The translations under genes and the position numbers were made by a program. A stretch of 64,000 bases of DNA from Dioszegia crocea (lineage: Eukaryota > Basidiomycota > Tremellomycetes > Tremellales > Bulleribasidiaceae): contig BCKK01000001.1 in assembly GCA_001600615.1 (NCBI GenBank), positions 2,395,082-2,459,081 on the forward strand, given 5' to 3'. Of this stretch, positions 23,142-35,000 are shown one piece after another. The notes under the pieces were generated by a model. The model searched no databases and had not been told where the DNA came from. It was given only the letters and a program-made list of their open reading frames with translations. Position 1 is the stretch's first letter. Each line of letters opens with the position of its first letter.

Positions 23142-25048
23142 TTATTGATTAGCAAAGTATTCTGTAAAGTCAGCCAGAGTCGCACAAGGTAAGTCGACGA
23201 CAGGAACTCACTCTCCGCTTCATCGATACACTTGACATTAGATGCGAGCTTGTTGATTGTCTCTTGATATTCCTCCACCTCGTCACTGTCAAACACGATT
23301 CCGCCTCCTGCACCGTTAGCATTGCCTTTGGAGCAGACATACCAGCTTGCAGATACACCACGCCGTCCTTATATGTCATGGTCCGGATAGCGATGGCGGT
23401 ATCTAGAGAATCGTTCGCCCAGTCGAATCGACCGACTGCACCGGCATACACCCCACGCTTCTCCTTCTCCAGTCCGCCGACAAGCTTGATCGCCATGATC
23501 TTAGGAGCTCCAGATACTGTTCCAGCAGGGAAGATTGATCGGAACGCGTCAAATCTGGAGTCAGCCAGAAAGACTTGCCTGACTTACCTTGACTGGTCAT
23601 CCCGCAATTGTCCACTGATCTGGGATGTCAAATGAATGACATGACTAAACTTCTCCAGCTTCATGAGGTCGTCCAATTTGACAGTTTCGGGTTTGCACAC
23701 TCGATGTACGTCATTTCGGGCCAGATCGCACAGCATAAGATGCTCCGCTCGGTCCTTTTCAGAAGCAAGCAACCCTTGACCCAACTCGTGGTCCTCTATT
23801 CATCAGCTAGGGCTTGGTCTCCACTCACCTGCTGCTGTCTTGCCGCGTCGGACTGTGCCCGCAATAGCATGGTTGAAGACCTTCCTGTTTTCCACCTTGC
23901 ACAGGCACTCCGGGCTCGCACCGATGACCTGCACATCCCCGCAGTTCAGGTAGAACATGTAGGGACTGGGGTTGACACGTCGTAAATGCCGATAGATGTT
24001 GAATGGATGTAATGATGTCGGTCGAGAGAGCCGCTGACTCGGGACAGCCTGGATGATGTCGCCCTTGACAATATGCTCTTTGAGCGTAGTGACAAATTGC
24101 TCGTATCCCGCTTTTCCGACATTACTCTTGGTCTCGCCGCCGAGCTTGACCGGTCCCTGTGGAGGAGCAGGAGTGACGTCTGATTCAAGTCGATCCCGTA
24201 ATTCCATCAACCGGTTGACACACTCTTCGTACAGTCGAGGAACGGCTGAGGGGTCCGAGCCATCAGGCACGTGCACGTGCGAAACGAGTTTAACGGTTTG
24301 GAAGATGTGATCGAATATGACCAAAGTGGAGGTGAGCATGAAGAAGGCTTCGGGTAGGCCGGGCAGGGGGTTGTGGAGGGGTGTTTTGGGTTTCGTGCTG
24401 GGTTCGAAGTGGGACACAGCATCGTAGGTGATGAAACCGACAGCGCCACCTGGAACAGTCAGAATCGGTCGTCAATCATTCAGGCGGATCAGACATACCG
24501 GTGAAAGTGGAAATTTCGGGTAGTCTGACATATCGATATGGCTTCAGCTCCGCCTCCAGCGCCGCTAGCGGGTCACCCTCCACATCGAATCCCTCGCCGG
24601 TCCGGATGGTCTTGAACGGATCTATGATCAGCTCAGCCTCAAATTACTCCATATTATACCCCAGAATCCTCCTGATTCAGTGCCATCCCTTGACTCACCT
24701 GATCCGACAAAACTATACCTCGCCAAACTCTCCCCATTGACGACACTCTCCAACAAGAAGCTGTTCTTGCTCTCAGCGGCGATCTTGAGGTAGGCCGACA
24801 CAGGCGTCAGCAGATCGGCAGGTAGCTCGATATACACCGGGACGAGATTTGGTCTTTCTGCCTCGGCAACGGGCGCTGGGGTGGATGTTGAGGGGTAGGT
24901 TGATTCGGAAGGAGGGGAAAGGGTGGCTGGGATATGAACTCCATTTTTGAGGAGGTCCGTAAGCTGCTCGAGGGACGGGTAGGCCTGACTGGGGTCAGCT
25001 GACTCGATATGGGTATCCTTCTGCGGCTCATCTTACCGTTGGGGACAT
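23142..25048 (-). CDS. TRP2: Anthranilate synthase component I
   Basis: Chorismate-using subunit of anthranilate synthase, first committed step of tryptophan synthesis; it needs the glutaminase subunit (Trp3), not seen here. The first coding exon encodes just MSPT. Landmarks: [20 protein letters not shown] with the LLES tryptophan feedback site, [48 protein letters not shown] block, [53 protein letters not shown] block, [29 protein letters not shown], and [18 protein letters not shown] followed by [20 protein letters not shown]. All chorismate and Mg-binding blocks are intact. The final exon gives EKYFANQ. Divergent from SKT5. Confidence 0.95.
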
Positions 25049-25148
25049 GTTGTATCTATACTCTATAGGTGGGTGGAGGACCGGATGAATGATGGAGATG
25101 GATAGATGGATGGTCCGAGTCAAAGCGGTTGAACTTTGTCTTTACAAG

Positions 25149-25164
25149 GTTTGTTACGTAAACC
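25149..25164. promoter_or_regulatory. Palindromic TTACGTAA element in the TRP2-SKT5 divergent promoter
   Basis: GTTTGTTACGTAAACC, identical over 16 bases to the element at 15088-15103. It sits 100 bp from the TRP2 start and 187 bp from the SKT5 start. Confidence 0.6.
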
Positions 25165-25351
25165 TGCCTTCTCGTCTGATCAACCTGCTAGCTGGAAGGG
25201 AAACGCCTCATATATATCCATTCTCAGCCCAATACACCCTCTATACAACCTGGAAAGCTGGTAGGATATCATATCTGCAAGCTACCTAGCTCGGACCTTA
25301 ACCCTTCGCATCCCATCCACCCCGCTTAAAGGGCGAAAATACGCCACTGCC

Positions 25352-27603
25352 ATGGCTACTTCGCCCCATCACCCAGGGCAGCGCCGCGCCCAAACATACG
25401 ACAACTACTCTGCTGGCGGGCCTAGTTCGGGCTACCCGGCGCCTCAACACGACGGTGGCGATGCGGGAAATGCGTACCACGGCCGAAGTCAGAGTTTGAG
25501 ATATCAGCGTATGTTCTCAACCCCTTCCGACAGCCAGCTTGGCACTGACGAATTCAGCCCAACCGCCCGCGAACGCTGATCCCCCTCTACCGTCCTACGA
25601 CGCGCTCATGGCTGCCGAGGGCGTGTCTGTAACCCACTCCCCACAACCCATCGAAACGCAATACACTGCCGGACATTCTCGGGGTCCCAGCTTGGATACC
25701 CCGTATGCTCCGGTAGACTACGCGAACCCCCGGCTGTCATACGACCATCCCCAAAATGCCCACCGTCTGTCGGCGGGCAGTACCCATCGTCATCGGCCCA
25801 TCTCTGATCCGAACGACATACAATTCTCGCGATTATCCCTTACAAATGCCTCTCCACCCGGTCCGCCGCCCGCCGGGATTCAAAGGCACCCCACAGCCCC
25901 CAGCCACCCAACATATCAGCAGCACGAGGTGTACCCTACTCGGCGGACGACGGGTGGGTATGATGGGTCGGCGAGTGTGTACAGCCTAGATACTGGCGTA
26001 GGTGTCTATTCGGGGCAGGGACAGGGACAGGGGCAAGGACAGGGGCAGGGTCATCCTGGGTATCATAACGGCGGAATACCACCTGCCCAACCAGACTTCA
26101 CCAATCCTTACTACTCCGCCGCGAACGAATTTCTCGGTCCTCCTCCCGGATCATACCCCAACGGTGGCCCCGGTGGCCTCAATCGCACAAACACCACCGC
26201 GTCGGGTATGTCTGGCATGTCGGGTATTTCCGGCATGTCAGCCATGTCTAGTGCGTCGTCGGTATCGCTCGTGCGGAAACCCACTGAATCCGTCGGCGCA
26301 TCCTCCACTCGTCGACGCGGGATGAACGCTGCGATCGATGTGAATCGTCCTCCATACACAAAACAATACGTTGACGATTATCGGAAACGGATGAAGGACG
26401 ATCCCGATCCAGAAGCGCAATTCAACTTTGCAAAGTATATGATTGAAGCGGCGAAGAAGCTCGGAGATGAGATTGCGCAGACGGATCAGAAGTTGGGGAG
26501 GCGGTATAGGGATGCGCTGCTGCAGGAGAGTCTGAGGCTTATCAAAAAGCTTGCAGAGGGGAAAGAACCGCATGCCGATGCGCAATTCTTCCTTGCGAAT
26601 CTGTACGGTACCGGGCAGCTGGGCCTGCAAGTCGATCATGAGAAGGCATACTACCTGTATCTCATGGCGAGTAAGCTCAATCACCCAGCGGCTACATACC
26701 GCTCGGCGGTGTGTAACGAGATTGGAGCAGGGACGAGGAAGGATTATCAGCGTGCTGTGCTGTTTTACCGGAAAGCGGCAGCTTTGGGGGATACGGCGGC
26801 AATGTACAAACTCGGAATGATCCTCCTTGGCGGTCTACTATCCCAACCTCGAAATATTCGCGAGTCAGTCATATGGCTCCGGAGGGCGGCATCGCAGGCG
26901 GACGAAGACAACCCCCACGCTCTACATGAGCTTGCCTTACTGCACGAACGGCCGAATTCGGGCGTGCTCCAGCATGACCCGAATCTCGCTCGGGAGCTTT
27001 ATGTTCAGGCGGCCCAGCTGGGGTATGCGCCCGCCCAATTCAAGCTGGGGAGCTGCCACGAGTTTGGGCATCTGGGGTGTGTGATTGACCCTCGGAAGAG
27101 CATTGCGTGGTATACGCGTGCGGCAGAGAAGGGCGATAGCGAGGCGGAGTTGGCGCTGAGTGGTTGGTATTTGACTGGAAGTGGTAAGTCTTCATCCCAA
27201 GAAAGATGTAGCAGGAACTGATCAGCCAGAGGGAGTCTTGAAACAAAGCGACCAAGAAGCGTATCTATGGGGACGGAAAGCCGCGAATAAGGGTTTAGCC
27301 AAGGCGGAATATGCCGTGGGATGTGAGTCAGATAGGGCTGCTCTCGTATTATGATCCCGAGCTGATATCCAGATTATTGCGACGTCGGAATAGGCAGACC
27401 TGCAGATCCAGAATTGGCAAAACGGTGGTATCAGCGTGCAGCAGGTGGGTAGTCTTGATGAGCAAGGCTGACGTTCAGCACAAGGTCACAAGGGGGCCAT
27501 GCAGCGCCTGACGGAATTAAACAGCTCAAAGGGATCTAAAGGGAAACGAGCGCCAGGCAGACCGACGCGGAGTGAAGCGAGTAGTGAATGTGTAATCATG
27601 TAG
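25352..27603 (+). CDS. Sel1-repeat chitin synthase regulator, Skt5/Chs4 family
   Basis: Activator/anchor of a class IV chitin synthase (Chs3 type); basidiomycete yeasts have several Skt5-like genes (CSR1-3), and paralogue identity cannot be fixed here. Five exons. The N-terminal 300 residues are disordered and Pro/Tyr/Gln-rich, with a (Gly-Gln)6 run and an MSGMSGISGMS repeat. Then the conserved entry PPYTKQYVDDYRKRMKDDPDPEAQFNFAKYM begins a series of Sel1 repeats: DAQFFLANLYGTGQLGL, YYLYLMASKLNHPAATYRSA, VLFYRKAAALGDTAAMYKLG, IWLRRAASQADEDN, ELYVQAAQLGYAPAQFKLG, AWYTRAAEKGDSEAELALS, WGRKAANKGLAKAEYAVG and RWYQRAAAQGHKGAM. The C-terminus is ...SSECVIM, a perfect CAAX farnesylation box as in Chs4. 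Confidence 0.93.
26013..26048 (+). repeat. In-frame hexanucleotide repeat encoding (Gly-Gln)6
   Basis: Six GGN-CAR units in a row (GGGCAG/GGACAG/GGGCAA variants) inside the disordered N-terminus of the Skt5-like protein. A hexamer repeat like this is prone to in-frame length change. Confidence 0.85.
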
Positions 27604-27621
27604 ATAACTTTTATAAATGCA

Positions 27622-28793
27622 CTACCGCTTGCATAGGCTTTCCAGACCGGCTGCGACGTCCTCTTTGAGCTGTTTGATCAGCGTTGTACCCTGCTCCTGA
27701 TGTCCAGAGAAAGACTCACTTTTGGTGAGATGACATCCTTGTCCGAAAAGTAGGCAAGCATGAGCTCCCTGGAGATCCAAGAATCATGCACCGTGCCCAG
27801 CGTCTTGCCCTGCGTAGTCAGTAACCACCTCACACTCCACTCACTTCGTAATCTACAACGAGGTCGCCCTTCGCGAGTCGAGTAAGCGTCAATGCCTTGC
27901 CCTTCGGCACGCTCTGAGACGGGAAGAGCGCCTTGAGCGCCTGGGTGGACTGGCTGATCCGTTCTTCGTCCGCGTCGGTGATGGTTTTGGCGGCTCGCGC
28001 CAGCTTTTGGCGGGCTTGAATTGCACGGGTGAAACCATCTCGGAGATGCGCAAAGTCGGTGTTTCGGGTGGGCACTGTTAATCAGCTGTGGTGATTCCGA
28101 TTCGAAGAGGATTTGGACATACCGATGCGGACAGCACAGGCTGCGGGCTGATCTAGAAGACTAGCCATCAGAGCCTCGCCTTGCTGCGCTGATGGAGAAC
28201 TAGGGGGGTTGATAAGGTCCGTCGCCGAATATGACTGGTGGGTAAGTGTTGTTAGATAATGGGGATTCTGGCAACTCACGCTCCAACCTGGAATACCCGC
28301 AAGGCGACTCGTCAAGCTTTCTTCCAGGTAAAAGCCCACAGAGTACACTTTAACACGGAGAAAAGACACCTTCCTCACTCCGAGTCCGACGAGGGATAGA
28401 TCTGGTGACTGAGTGTTACTGGGTATACGGAGAGGGAAGGGAATCTGAGTATCGGGGTCGACTGTTCGGTGTAAGCTGCTACCCTTATGTCAGGCAACAA
28501 GACGTACATCGCATGGCATCCTTGTCGTCGGCGGAAACGCGATGATCGATCTGGGGTGCAGCATCGTTGTAGACTGTCCATGATTGTTTTAGATCTAAGC
28601 TAGTCAGACTATGTTGCTAACTTCAGGCAAGAGAGATCAGAGGCTCACCAGGATGAGCAGTCCAGATGATACCTCCGATCGCAACGGCGAGCAAGGCTGT
28701 CCTGGCGAATCTGATGGGTTGAAGAGTGCGGGTGTGGATCGCGCTTGTACGAAGCTCTCTGAGCGCCTGTCGGCACAATGTGTTAGCGCGCAT
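27622..28793 (-). CDS. Mitochondrial chalcone-isomerase-like protein (Aim18/Aim46 type)
   Basis: Chalcone-isomerase-fold protein of the inner mitochondrial membrane; yeast Aim18 and Aim46 lack chalcone isomerase activity and are heme-binding. The N-terminus MRANTLCRQALRELRTSAIH is a typical presequence followed by a hydrophobic segment (TALLAVAIGGIIW). The fold is marked by PFPLRIP...LSLVGLGVRKVSFLRVKVYSVGFYLEES, which includes the conserved Arg and Tyr blocks of the family. Then come CAVRIVPTRNTDFAHLRDGF, LFPSQSVPKGKALTLTRLAKGDLVVDYE, GTVHDSWISRELMLAYFSDKDVISPKLKEDVAAGL. At least six exons. The start was chosen because the exon gives a clean presequence and splices in frame into VYNDAAPQIDHRV. 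It is head-to-head with the PB1/ZZ gene (201 bp) and tail-to-tail with SKT5 (18 bp). Confidence 0.88.
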
Positions 28794-28994
28794 GATATCT
28801 GTAGCGTCTCCTGTGCAGCTATGGTCGATACAAACGATGGCAGCGAGGTGAGATGAAACATCAACTCGGATTTGCCCGAACAGCAAGAGTTGACGAAGGT
28901 CTCGGGCGCCTTGAAGGTCTTCAAACCTCACTACATCTCGGGAACTTTCTATCAGCTCAGGGGCCGGTGTTGGAGACGATCTACTCTCCGAGCG

Positions 28995-31803
28995 ATGAGT
29001 GACCGGCCGAATTGCCCTTTGACGATCAAATGCAGCTATGACAGCTCGACCCGGCGGGTGGCATTCCCCACCGCCGCTGCCTGTCGTCTGGACAGTATCC
29101 GAGCTAGGGTGAGTTTATCTGCTATACAAGTACATCATCAGCTGACCTCAAGGTCGAGGAGACTTTCCACCTCTCTGCCCTATCGTTCACTCTCACATAT
29201 ACCGACGACAACGGCGAAGACTTCACTATCCGAAACGAGGCGGACCTGACAGAGGCCATCCTCTACTTTGCCTCGGGCGAAGATGATGCACACCCCAGCG
29301 GCTCAAGCGGCAGTCAGGCAAAGATCACACTACGTCTAGACGTGATTGTCGAGTACGATGGGCCAAGTCTGAGTGACACGAGCTCTCTACGGTCTTTCGA
29401 GAGTGGGACAGGCACTGGAACGGGGGATGAAGAATACAGCCAAGGCAGCTCGCAGTCTTCCAGCTATTATACCCATACCACTCAGCGGACCAATGGCGGT
29501 CTGGAGGACGTGGAAGAGGAAGAAGATCTGGAGGAGCGAATGACTGTGATGGATCTTGGTGATGATGCGAGGTCAGGGACGGGCCGACAGACCCCTGGCC
29601 CTGGGCCGAGCTCGCATATGAGTCAGTCGGAATTGGGATCTAGGTGGCTCAGAGAGCAGAGCACACTCGCTCGTCGGAAAGGAGGAAGTGCGTTGGGCAA
29701 GGCTAGGCGAATCAATGAGGATGAAGACGAGGATTATGACAGTGATCAAGAGATTGACCTTAACCTCGTCCGAGATGCCAAAGGCAGTGAGTCTCCTCGT
29801 TCCTCGAGAGCTGACAGAAGAATACTACTATGCCTACGGATCCGAAACGTCCTCGTCCTTCTCAGGCGATCACGCCGACTCAAGATCGGCTTTCTCGACC
29901 CCACCGAGACCCGATATACCCGTCACTGGCCTAGCAATAGAACCTGGGGCGCCGCCCGTCCTCGCTCCGGACTGCTCGGCTTGCGGGATCCGACTAGACT
30001 ATATGCGATATGTATGTACGACATGTGGGGAAGGCGATCTGTGGAAGGATAACGCTCCTGGACGACTGCCGCCAGCTCGACTATCGCCATTATCCATTGA
30101 AGGGGGAACGGAATCGGACTTCACGGAGCTGCCGGACGCTGAGGGATCCGGAAGCTATACAGAGTATGACCCACGGCCACGATCCCAGTCTACGGGCACA
30201 AGAGCGTCAATGGAGGCTGTTGCGGGGGGATTACCGACTCCACCCAGTTCACCACTCGCCAGAGCGGCCATGCCAGCGGGATATGAGCTTTGTCCAGCTT
30301 GTATAGAAGAGCATGGGATTGCTCACGCAAAGGCGGCGAGCAAGGCAGCCAGGTTGGAGAGCGCCTCTTTGAGGAGAAGTAGGCGGTCGGCTCGGCATGC
30401 TTTCAGGGAGAAAATCTGGGGTCTTGAGGGATGGACCGACATTGGTGAGCTTTTGACAAACGGGATCGAAGCTAGCTGACGGGTAGAATATAATGACGAT
30501 ATGGAGTGTACAATCTGTCACTCCCATCTCAAGCGGAATCGATTCAGATGCGTATCTTGTCCGAAATTTGACATGTGCCGAACTTGTCAGTGACTGAATC
30601 CGGCATGTGCTGACAGCCAGGCTATCAGCGAGTTGGCGAGATTCATCCCGCGCACGCCTTCCTCAGCCTCCCAGATCAGGTTCTGTCTGTTCCCGAGCTG
30701 GATCAGGAGCCTGTAGTATCTTCAGATATCACAAGACGTGAGTTATATGCTGGTTTTTGGCTGATGTAGCAGCCGTTCGTCATCCAGGCGCATTCTGTCA
30801 CAAGTGGGTCTCCATTGTCATTTTGGCTGATTTCCAGTTGTCTTCAAGATATTGTCGGGCCCAGGTTCCACTGTGCAGTCTGTCCATCATGGTGAGCTCT
30901 ATCATCCACTGAAGCTGATCCTAGGGACCTGTGCATCCAGTGCGAAGGCATATCAGCGTCATCTGGCGGTCATACACCGGAACACATCATGATGAAAGTG
31001 AGTATCCACTCAGACTCTGACTGACGCTCAGATCCCCGTACCCATCGCGGCAACGCAGGTCGAGGCTGTTTCTCGTCGAGCGCGCGAACGCTGGCTCCGG
31101 GACTCAGCTGCTGCTTCCCCACGCTCTCCTTCACCAACAAACGAAACAGTCTACGCTGCCGTATCCCCTAGCCGCACGGATTCATTGGATCATCATTGCC
31201 GATGTCGGGGATGTAATCAGTGGATCTTGGGCAAACGATTTCAATGTGCCAATTGCCCATCTGACCCTGAGTCGTATAGCTTGGTATGTCCCACGACTCC
31301 ATCTGGCTGATGCTCAGTGCTCAATCTGCGAATTGAGATCTTACAGGCTACACAATCCCCAACATGCATTCCTCAAATTCGATCGACCAGTCCATTATCC
31401 CCTTTCCTCGCCACAGCCACTCTTTCCTATACTGCTACGCAACAGAGCAGGGGACGCGCCACCGGGTGCTATCCTTGATCCTCGAGATCCCTCCGCATAT
31501 CTCCGACATGTGCTGCACAAGGAAACGCTATGCGATATTCATTCTGACCAGATTCGCGGTGTCTGGCTCAGGTGTGCACACTGTCCGGCGGGTTTTGATA
31601 TTTGTGCCGAGGCGGAAGCTGGGGCAGATCATGATCCATCTCACGGTGAGTCTGCAACGCTACAGTCTACACTCGCAATACTGATGGCCTTAGTCTTTGT
31701 GGTGTTCAAGGCCAGAGTCGATATGGGCAAATTCCGCGAGTTGGCGAATTTGGGTGGGGAGCGGCCGAGAGCTTTGCTTCAGCAGGCGGTGTATCGATCT
31801 TAG
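28995..31803 (+). CDS. PB1 plus multi-ZZ zinc finger protein, Nbr1-class autophagy/Cvt receptor candidate
   Basis: About 805 residues in 11 exons; many introns are only 31-46 nt. A PB1-like N-terminus (LTIKCSYDSSTRRVAFPT, LSFTLTYTDDNGEDFTIRNEADLTEAILYF) is followed by an acidic Ser-rich linker. ZZ domains follow: ZZ1 CSACGIRLDYMRYVCTTCGE with a long insert before YELCPACIEEH; ZZ2 CTICHSHLKRNRFRCVSCPKFDMCRTC; ZZ3 FCHNCLQDIVGPRFHCAVC then WDLCIQCEG; ZZ4 CRCRGCNQWILGKRFQCANC then YSLCSICELR; and a fifth, degenerate ZZ (LCDIHSDQIRGVWLRCAHC, then FDICAEAE where the second Cys is replaced). WTDI before ZZ2 fits an Atg8-interaction motif. The protein ends after ZZ5, so no FW (NBR1) domain is present. 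PB1+ZZ order matches Nbr1/p62-type receptors and S. pombe Nbr1. The function is inferred. Confidence 0.85.
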
Positions 31804-32091
31804 GGAGCAGACCTTTGTTGTCGATCTGGAAGTCTTACTGCTTGCTAGATATACTTGTTCTGCGAGTCCTGCAGGCCATGAGATCGTGAGACCCTCTATC
31901 GGTCGTGTCTTTGGCTCCTGGTCAAGCATTTTTGAGGAATGTGCGCACGGGCCTCAGCTTCCGTCGGAAACTCCGAGCTGCCATGGCCATGCGCCATGGC
32001 TTGCGAGGAGCAGTGCTGCAGACTGTCTATCCTTTACACAGGTACACTCTGCCATATCCATAAGCCGCCGAGCCGTAGAGTAGTCGTCAGG

Positions 32092-35000
32092 ATGGATGAT
32101 GACCCGTTGTCCACGCGAACCCCTCCTCATCGCCAAAACTCAGCCGCCTCAGCCGCTTCTTCGGGCGGGAAGACAGCCCGTCCCAACTCTGCTGCGAGCC
32201 GGGGACGTCGACGGTCTGTATCCAACAGCGGGATCTTTGCTCGACTACGAGGAACAAATGGAGGAGGAGGAGCTACCGACGCTGAATCTTCGGACGGGGT
32301 GGATTCACCCTCAGAGGCTGGTCCTAGCGATTGGTATCGCCGGTCTCCGACGCCTGAGGGGTCGCCCTTACCTCCAGTCTGGCGAGAGGCCAGCCCGTCA
32401 CCAGGTGCGGGATACGCCATAGATGAAGGGCCACATGATGGCTGGTCCAACATCGACTCACCCGGGCCAGGCGGGTCCGGAGTCGCTTCGCCGTTTAGCG
32501 ACGAAAAGGAATTTTATCGGCGGCTGGCGGTCGTGCCGAGGGAGACGGAAGAGCCAGAGGAGATGGAAGAATTGGGAGCAAGCAGACATCCGGCAGAAGT
32601 TGATGAGGAAATAGGAGGAAACGCAAATGCGGGTTCGGGAACGGCGACAGAAGTGGATGCGGATGGTGATGGGGATTCTTTAATGAGCAGAGTGGTGAGT
32701 TTCACGGTGGTCTTTAGGTATGAGCTAATGGTAGATATCTCCTACCCCGTCTTCCTTCTCCCTCAACGATCGTCCTTTCCCTACGAGACCCATGGCTCTA
32801 GTACCTGCTATTTCTCGGCTGAGATCACATCATCGCTCTGTATCCTCGACATCTACCCAGCAATCCCTCCGTCCTTTCCATTCCCGAACGCCAAGCCAAT
32901 TCTCTCAACTATCCACCACGTCCGAACCCCCCCTTCCTGCCGACCCGGCGTTCACCTTCCACCCACTCCGACAATTATCTGCCGAGGCAAGGGGCTACCG
33001 ACCATCCGTCGTTGATGTCCGCGGAATGATAGCTGTTGGGACCGAAACGGGGCATGTCTTGGTGTATAGCTTCGCCCAGGAATTGAAGCACACCTTGGGA
33101 ACGGATATGACATGTACGTATTTCGAACTCCTCTTCCAAACATTGACTGACTACAGTAGTGGCATCCGGCGGCGTGACGGCAATCCGCATATCGTCAGAC
33201 CAAACCTATGTCGCCGTTGGGCACGCTAGCGGAAACATCCACCTCTGGGACTTGGCCACGCCATCCAAACCCGCTCGGACTACTCTTTCCCTATCACCCG
33301 AGCAGCTCAAATCTGGGCGAAAAGATGGACATACCCGAGGGGACGCCATACACCACATAGGCTTCGTCGCGGCTCGACACACTGCCGTGGTGAGCGGAGA
33401 TGCCGCTGGGAAAGTCTTCTGGTGGAGTCTGGGCAGAGTGATGGGGATAGAGAGTAACGATACGATCCGGATTCTAGGCGGACCAAAGCGGAGCAAGTTG
33501 TTTGCTGCTTTACCCCTACCCCTTGGTGATGGCTCTCACTCAACGGATGAATCGCAAATATCGGCTCTTCTCACCCCGCGAAAATTGGTCATTGTCTGTA
33601 TGAAGCCATCAGCAAAGACACTGCATCGACGATTGGGCGAAGGGGCGGTAGGGTGCGCGGCGTGGTTGAGGCCGGGCGAGTTGAGCGAGGGATCAGATCC
33701 AGTTCTGGCGTACTCGTGGGATGCGCAATTGCATTTCCTGAGGGTACCAACATTTGTCGAGAGTAGGCCTTTTGAGGCTCCGAGCAACATCCTGGCGCTG
33801 CAGTGGTTCGATGCGAATGTGAGTTTTGGGTCGTTCGATAGGCTGACCTGTAGCACGTCCTCGTCATTCTGCAGTCGTCAATACTGTTGCTGGATGTACG
33901 GACTAATACGGTTGTTGAGGACGTACCGTTTCAAACCAGCATGGTACAGAATATGTCTGTCAGCACATACCGAGAGAAGGTTTTCATCTTGGTGAGTCCA
34001 TAAGTCTATACTTTGGCTGATGTATAGACCAAATCCTCGCTACAAGCCGGAACTCTCAAACACTGGAATGACAAGATTCTTGCCTGTGTCCACAAAGGCG
34101 ACTTTCTCGGCGCCATCCACCTCTCCATTGCCTACTACAACAAAACAGCCACCGGGAATCTCATCACCGTCCCAGACCGGCCAGCAATTGCCGATCGCAT
34201 CCGCGAGCTAGTCACTGCGTCACTAAAATGGGCTTTTTCAGACGATCGGATGAAGGACGATACGCACTACAGTGCTGATGGACGAGGGGTGGACTTGACA
34301 AGTCTGTTTGAGGGCCTGGCGCAGAGCTCGGTGGAAGCCTACTTGGCTATTGGCGATACGGAGCTCCTCGAATCGACATTCGAAGCCTTCGAACGAGCCT
34401 ACATCCAGGGTATATTTCTACGCCACCTACATCCCCTCGTACTCGACAACAAACTCCAGCATGTGCCGCCCGCCATTGTCAAAGCTCTCGTCGGTTATCA
34501 TGCCGATAACGAGGAATTCGACCTCGCTGAGGCTGTCATCTGGAGCGTTGACCCCTTGTCGCTGGATATCAATCAGGCGGTGACATTGTGCGAGAAACAC
34601 AGTCTCTGGGACGCGCTCATCCATGTATACACACGAGCGCTCCTTGACTATGTCACACCCATCACGAAACTCCTTGGTCCAAATATGGAGCCTACCCTCG
34701 TTTACGCCTACCTCGAAGCGATCCTCTCGGGCGTATCCTATCCTAACGGCGAATCCCTTCATCACGCCGAAGTGGCGCAGAGCGCGGTGTACGAAGCTAT
34801 ATTCGGCGATTACCTATCCCACCTCTTAGCCAATACCGAGCTCTTCCTCCATGTTCTCGACCTCGCATTCGAGCATTCCTTCTTGAATGACAGCCCTACC
34901 ATCAGCCGACAGGCTATAATCAATACCCTCCTCGATCGCTCCCCCTCGGATCTGTTCGTTCAGATCTTCGTCTCTCGTAACCTTCCCAAATACCCTCAAT

